A stretch of DNA of 9,572 bases from Candidatus Gastranaerophilales bacterium. Lineage in GTDB: Bacteria; Cyanobacteriota; Vampirovibrionia; Gastranaerophilales; JAQUYY01. Shown piece after piece: positions 5,289-9,572 of the stretch (positions within the stretch are counted from its first letter, which is position 1; every line of letters starts with the position of its first letter). The translations under genes and the position numbers were made by a program. Location of the stretch: NCBI GenBank assembly GCA_028691575.1, contig JAQUYY010000056.1:1-9572 (forward strand). Direction: 5' to 3'. The notes below the pieces were generated by a model. The model made no database searches. It saw only the letters and a list, made by a program, of their open reading frames with translations, and was not told where the DNA came from.

Positions 5289-8200
5289 TAATCGGAATAG
5301 TTTTTTATCGGCAAGCTGATAAAAAACTCTGTTCCGGTCTCGGGCGATGTTTCATACCAGATGTAACCATTATGAGCTTTTATTATTTGAAAAGCCAAAT
5401 ATAAGCCCAGACCTGAACCTACTTTTCTTTCAATTGCAACGGTAGTGGAATATCTTTCAAAAATTCTTTTTTGAATTTCTTTAGGAATGCCGGGACCATG
5501 ATCTTTTATTGAAATTTCAACATTTTTTTTATTTTTATATATTTTTATTTCAACAGTATCATTAATACATGTATATTTAATGGCGTTTCCCAAAACATTG
5601 AAAATTGCTTTTTCTATTTCTTCAATATCTATTAATAATTTTGGAATATTTTTTTCTTCTGATATTTGTATTGTCAAATTTTTTTCATTAATAATTTTAT
5701 CATGTATAAATTTAGCTTCTTCAATAATATTTCTAATATTGCAATATTGAAGGTTTAATTCTTTTTTTTCGGTTTCATAATAATAACTGTCTAAAAGAGC
5801 TTTTAATTGAGTCGTTAAATCTATATTATTCCCTATAATTCCTTCTAATATTTCTTTTGATTTTCCGATAGGCTGCTCATCCGGTCTGTTTAATAAAAAC
5901 TCTAGTGCCTTTGCTTCTCCAACCAATGGAACTTGCAAATCATGTGCTAAAGTAGCGATAAAAGCTTCTTTTAACCTGTTAATTTCAATAATTTTTGTTA
6001 TTTCCCATATAATTGTAACCACAGATTCAGTAATTGCTTTTATTAAAACGGCTTCTTTTTCTGTCCAAATTCTTGGTTTGTCATCACAAAGTATCATTAT
6101 GCCTAAAATTCTTATATTATGATTGTATCGAACAAGAGGAATTCCAAAAACAGATTTAACCGAATATTTTTTAAAAAAAACTTGAGCTGATTTATCTTCA
6201 CTGTGAAGTTTTCCTGTATCGTCAATTTTAACCTCATTTAAAGTATCGGCAGCTTCTTTAAGCACATCCTGACATTTTTGAGGAATATTAACTCCCTTAA
6301 TAGATTTATAATTTGTATTTTTAAAATATTCATATTTAACTTGAGCTTTTTCATATTTAAAAGTCGGCGATTCAAAAAATACAGCCCTTGCACAGTCAAA
6401 AGTTCTTGCTACTTTTTTTAAAAGATATTCATAAACTTCTTCTATATTTTGCGAAAGTTTTATTTCGCTAATGATTTCTCTTAATAAACTTTCTTTTTCT
6501 GCTGTTTCTTTTACTGCTTCATACAATTGCGCTTGATAAAGGGCTATTCCCGACTGATTTATTAAATCTTTAAGAAAATCCATTTCTTCATCACTAATTC
6601 GATATTCTTTTTGAGTAAATTCAATACAAAAATATCCTATAATTTTATCCGGATATAAAACAGGAATGTTATAACTTGATATAACATCTGAATTTTTAAA
6701 CAAATCAATAAAATTTTGAGATTTTTGTTCTTTTTGCAAATATTCATCTAAATTATAAATAATCAATTCTTTTTTTTCTATTAGGGGTCTAATGTACTCG
6801 GCATTAAAAGGATTCGACCAATCATAATTTATAAAACTTTTTTCTTTTGTGCTTGATAAATATTCAGAATATTCATCAACCGGATCAAACATTTTCTTTT
6901 CGGAATTGTATTCCGAATAAAGCACTCTGTCTGCATTAAAAAAACTTCCTATACTTTTTACAAACAATGTTTTTATCTTTTTTTTATCCAGTGTTTCTCG
7001 AATATTTTCTACTATTTGCCTTGACAATTTCTCTCTTTTCGCTGTTTCTTTTTCGTCTTTATACAGTTGCGCTTGATAAATAGCAACACCTGCCTGATCG
7101 GCAATAGTTTTAAGAAACCTGATTTCCTCATCCGAAAATTCTCTTTTTTTATCAAATGTCAGCACAAGATCTCCAAAAAACGAATCACTGCAATATATAT
7201 TTATAGCAGCAGAGGCATTAAACCCAAATTCTCTGTAAAATTTTTCAACACCTGTTTCCCTTAAGTTGTTTTTATCAAGATATTCATCAAGGTCAGAAAA
7301 AATTATATCTTCCCCTCTAAGATGTTTTTGAGCTATATATTCTGTAAACCCCGGAAAATTTTTATTTTTTACACCAACAAAAGATTTACTTTTTTCAGAC
7401 GATTTGTATTCGGAGCTTGGTGTTTGAACATATTTTTGTTGTTTTTCTTGAAAAATACTAATAACAGCTTTATCAACACTAAAATATGTACCGACTTGAT
7501 AAACTATTTCATGTTTAACATCGTCAAGATCAAGAGAACTTTGTATTTTATTGCTTATTTTTCTTAAAATTCTTTCTCTTTCCGCTGTTTCTTTTAGGTT
7601 TTTGTAAAGACGGGCTTGATAAATTGCTATTCCTAATTGTGCAGCAAGATTTCTAACAAACTCTATTTCATCTTGCAAAAACACTTTTAATTTTGTTGTG
7701 TAATTAAGAACAAGTACTCCTAAAAGTTTATTATGATAAGTTATTGGAATAGAAAATCCTGATTTTATTCCTTTTTGTTTTAAATGCTCTAAGGTTTTTT
7801 CAGATATTTTATTATATTCAGCACTATTTTCTGAATCAAAAATAATTGCTTCTTCTAATTTTTTTGATTTAGCCGCAAATTCGGGATTTTCTTTATCAAA
7901 ATCAAATCCAATATACGTTGAAACAGATTCAGACGAGAGGTATTCATCTGTTACTGTTTTGAACTTTTGTTTTTTTTCATCATAATCTATAATAAAACAT
8001 CTGTCCGCATTTGAAGATTGTCCGATTTGCCTGATAATATCTTTTTTGATTTTTTTTTCATCCAAAGTATTTCTTGTGGACTCAACAATGCTTTTGCTCA
8101 ATTGTTCTCTTGATGCTTGTTGTTTTATTTTATCAAGCATCTCGCCTTGCTTAATCGCAATATATACTTGACTTGCAATTGTTTTTAACAAGTTTATTTC

Positions 8201-9572
8201 GTTTTTTGTCCAATATCTATGCTTTTCGTATGAAGATAAAACTATTATCCCCCAAATATCTTTCTCTTTTTTAATTGGAATGCCAAGCTGAGATTTTATA
8301 CCAATTTTAATAGCCGGATTTTTATAAAAATCCGGAATGTCTGTTTCTTGTTGAAAATTATTTACTAAAAAAATTTCTTTTTCAGAAAACATTTGATTCG
8401 TACCGTATAAAATAACTCTATTTTTTTCTTCTTCGGCCAGATCAAGCAAACCTTTTATGTTTTCATTACTTTTATATTCTCTTTTTAAAATAAAACTTGC
8501 AGGATTTAGAGCATCAGGTGTTTTTAAAATAGCTGCTCTTTCCACGTTAAAAAGTCTTGCTGTTTCATCACAAAAAATATTTATAATTTCATCTGTATCA
8601 ATTGTACTTCTTATAGTTTCGGTAAATCTTCTTAAAAGGGCTTCCCTTTCGGCTTGTTCTTTTGTTTCATTATATAAAAGAGCTTGTTCGAATGCTATTG
8701 ATACTTCTTTTGCAATTATTGACAAAAAATCTTTATCTTCCTGAGACAATTCAATATCTTTTTTCACATAATGCAATACCAAAAAAGTTAAATTACCGTT
8801 TTTATCCCAAATTGGAATTGCATAATCTCTTTTTATGCCACTTTTTGTTAAATATTGTTCCAATTCCAAATTTTGTAGCATTTCCTCATGGGCTGCAATT
8901 ATTGGTTGCATTTCTCTGTTTTCGAGAGCTTTTTCATAAAAAAATCTTAGACCTTCTTGATAAAGTTCAATATTTTGTAAAGTAGGAATGTCGTCTGATG
9001 CAAAATACTCAATATCCGAATCTAAAAATTTTTGATTTTTTATATCATAAGGTCTAAAATAACACCGGTCTGCATTAAATGCCTGTCCTATTTCTTGTAC
9101 AACAAGTTTTTTTATTTCATTCAAATCAAGGGTGCTTCTGATTTTTTCTATAACGACTCTGGCTATAGACTCTTTTTCGGCAGATTTTTTTGTTTTTAAA
9201 AACAATTCTGATTGTTTAATTGCAATATAAATTTGAGAAATTATTGTTTTTAAAAAATTTATTTCATCTTGAGTCCATTCTTTTTTTTCAAAATATTTAG
9301 AAAAAATCATTAATCCCCATATGTCTTCTTCTTTTTTTATTGGCAATCCTATAATAGACTTAATTCCCATTTGACCGTAACTTTCTTTAAAAAAATCCGG
9401 TAAATCAGAATTTTCTATATCATTAACAATAATATTTTTATTGTCTATAATCATATTTTTGCCGAAATAATCGGCTATTTTATCTAAATATTTAAGTTCT
9501 TTTAAGCTTTTTAGTGTCGGTATTTTTTTAAATTCTTTACTTATAATCAATTTTGTAAAATCATATTTATCG
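5288..9572 (-). CDS. Multi-GAF sensor histidine kinase, 5' end outside window
   Basis: The frame runs open from the right edge to the TAA at 5288-5290, giving 1427 visible residues. The TTG at 9548-9550 is only an internal Leu. Six complete GAF domains follow a partial one, with units beginning near 9166, 8638, 8104, 7570, 7030 and 6490. Each pair is joined by a helix of the pattern (E/Q)(T/Q)A.RE.L.R.I.E.IR.TLD...IK, a signalling coiled coil. The kinase core comes last: HisKA with H1210 in LAHDLQVPL, then HATPase_c with N box NVLGNAIKYT (1325-1334), G1 DHGPG (1357-1361), F box IFERY (1370-1374) and G2 GSGLGL (1385-1390). All boxes are intact, so autophosphorylation is likely. No membrane segment or receiver domain is visible, so this part is cytoplasmic and needs a separate response regulator. 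GAF domains bind small ligands (cyclic nucleotides, haem, bilin or others), but none carries the Cys-His of bilin-binding domains, and the ligand is unknown. Confidence 0.93.
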   Translation of the reverse strand, partial: DKYDFTKLIISKEFKKIPTLKSLKELKYLDKIADYFGKNMIIDNKNIIVNDIENSDLPDFFKESYGQMGIKSIIGLPIKKEEDIWGLMIFSKYFEKKEWTQDEINFLKTIISQIYIAIKQSELFLKTKKSAEKESIARVVIEKIRSTLDLNEIKKLVVQEIGQAFNADRCYFRPYDIKNQKFLDSDIEYFASDDIPTLQNIELYQEGLRFFYEKALENREMQPIIAAHEEMLQNLELEQYLTKSGIKRDYAIPIWDKNGNLTFLVLHYVKKDIELSQEDKDFLSIIAKEVSIAFEQALLYNETKEQAEREALLRRFTETIRSTIDTDEIINIFCDETARLFNVERAAILKTPDALNPASFILKREYKSNENIKGLLDLAEEEKNRVILYGTNQMFSEKEIFLVNNFQQETDIPDFYKNPAIKIGIKSQLGIPIKKEKDIWGIIVLSSYEKHRYWTKNEINLLKTIASQVYIAIKQGEMLDKIKQQASREQLSKSIVESTRNTLDEKKIKKDIIRQIGQSSNADRCFIIDYDEKKQKFKTVTDEYLSSESVSTYIGFDFDKENPEFAAKSKKLEEAIIFDSENSAEYNKISEKTLEHLKQKGIKSGFSIPITYHNKLLGVLVLNYTTKLKVFLQDEIEFVRNLAAQLGIAIYQARLYKNLKETAERERILRKISNKIQSSLDLDDVKHEIVYQVGTYFSVDKAVISIFQEKQQKYVQTPSSEYKSSEKSKSFVGVKNKNFPGFTEYIAQKHLRGEDIIFSDLDEYLDKNNLRETGVEKFYREFGFNASAAINIYCSDSFFGDLVLTFDKKREFSDEEIRFLKTIADQAGVAIYQAQLYKDEKETAKREKLSRQIVENIRETLDKKKIKTLFVKSIGSFFNADRVLYSEYNSEKKMFDPVDEYSEYLSSTKEKSFINYDWSNPFNAEYIRPLIEKKELIIYNLDEYLQKEQKSQNFIDLFKNSDVISSYNIPVLYPDKIIGYFCIEFTQKEYRISDEEMDFLKDLINQSGIALYQAQLYEAVKETAEKESLLREIISEIKLSQNIEEVYEYLLKKVARTFDCARAVFFESPTFKYEKAQVKYEYFKNTNYKSIKGVNIPQKCQDVLKEAADTLNEVKIDDTGKLHSEDKSAQVFFKKYSVKSVFGIPLVRYNHNIRILGIMILCDDKPRIWTEKEAVLIKAITESVVTIIWEITKIIEINRLKEAFIATLAHDLQVPLVGEAKALEFLLNRPDEQPIGKSKEILEGIIGNNIDLTTQLKALLDSYYYETEKKELNLQYCNIRNIIEEAKFIHDKIINEKNLTIQISEEKNIPKLLIDIEEIEKAIFNVLGNAIKYTCINDTVEIKIYKNKKNVEISIKDHGPGIPKEIQKRIFERYSTTVAIERKVGSGLGLYLAFQIIKAHNGYIWYETSPETGTEFFISLPIKNYSD
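5989..9571 (-). repeat. Tandem array of seven GAF-coding units, period about 534 bases
   Basis: The units repeat every 528-540 bases (about 176-181 residues), judged from the recurrent NADR/NVER/SVDK/CAR segment and the linker helix. Some identity survives in the DNA: 6521-6540 and 7061-7080 differ at one base and are exactly 540 bases apart, and GCTTGATAAA recurs at 7614. Units 1 and 3 are alike (G.P IKKE.DIWG, then E.NLLKTI.SQ.YIAIKQ) and differ from units 2, 4, 5 and 6 (IPI, then a variable strand, then the (A/S)...FEQALLY or GIA.YQA.LY type). Unit 7, next to the kinase core, is the most divergent. The alternation suggests that a two-domain block was duplicated. Confidence 0.8.

Noticed and set aside
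5254..5299. Strong intrinsic terminator between the Q-rich gene and the kinase
   Set aside because: Pairing exists but the inner stem is A-T only and the outer stem is interrupted by large unpaired loops; kept only as a low-confidence repeat.
7067..8985. Plus-strand open frames opposite the kinase
   Set aside because: Phe/Leu/Ile-rich products that mirror the antisense of GAF repeats; no start signals.
9548..9550. TTG as the start of the histidine kinase
   Set aside because: Seven more codons are open to the edge, and the first GAF unit would be missing its first half, as shown by alignment with unit 3.
5989..9572. Phytochrome or cyanobacteriochrome photoreceptor
   Set aside because: Many GAF domains in the cyanobacterial world bind bilin, but no unit here has the Cys-His chromophore motif at the expected place; the Cys of NADRC lies in the first strand, not at the bilin site.
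5989..9572. CRISPR or short tandem repeat array
   Set aside because: The roughly 534-base period is explained by repeated GAF domains and there are no short identical repeats with spacers.

Overview
The window is an AT-rich, densely coded bacterial segment with six protein genes. No tRNA, rRNA, mobile element or CRISPR array was seen. Three clues suggest a non-photosynthetic relative of Cyanobacteria (Melainabacteria/Vampirovibrionia, Gastranaerophilales type): a prepilin of the FTLAE class with a C-terminal DVNG...GKDIF module and a closing GWGC, a DUF3536-type GH57 protein, and stacked GAF-domain kinases. This is an inference from protein style, not a proven assignment.

Layout. (1) Positions 1-1403 (+) hold the C-terminal part of a GH57/DUF3536 protein whose start lies before the window. 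(2) A type IV prepilin-like gene (1415-2104, +) follows 11 bases later and is probably in the same operon. (3) A hairpin at 2148-2182, usable from both strands, separates this pair from the converging ispH-rpsA operon on the minus strand. (4) rpsA (2203-3315) encodes a four-domain ribosomal protein S1. ispH (3322-4203) lies just upstream of it, and its true N-terminus extends past the nearest TTG to a probable CTG start. (5) The divergent gap 4204-4422 holds a well-formed promoter for each side, both with 17-base spacers. (6) The gene at 4423-5220 (+) encodes a glutamine-rich protein with an ordered, coiled-coil C-terminus that I do not recognise. (7) From 5288 to the right edge (-) runs one very large sensor histidine kinase. 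It has at least seven tandem GAF domains (the first cut by the window edge), then HisKA and an HATPase domain. Its start is outside the window.

How the genes fit together. ispH (isoprenoid precursor synthesis) and rpsA (translation) form a tight housekeeping operon, with the rpsA ribosome binding site inside the last ispH codons. In some Firmicutes the same two proteins are fused. The GH57-like protein and the pilin form a surface/carbohydrate pair whose link is only positional. The kinase has no response regulator beside it in the window.

No clearly new defence or mobile system is visible. The items most worth a second look are the repeated GAF array with its alternating subtypes, the unassigned Q-rich/coiled-coil protein, and the CTG start of ispH inside a palindrome.
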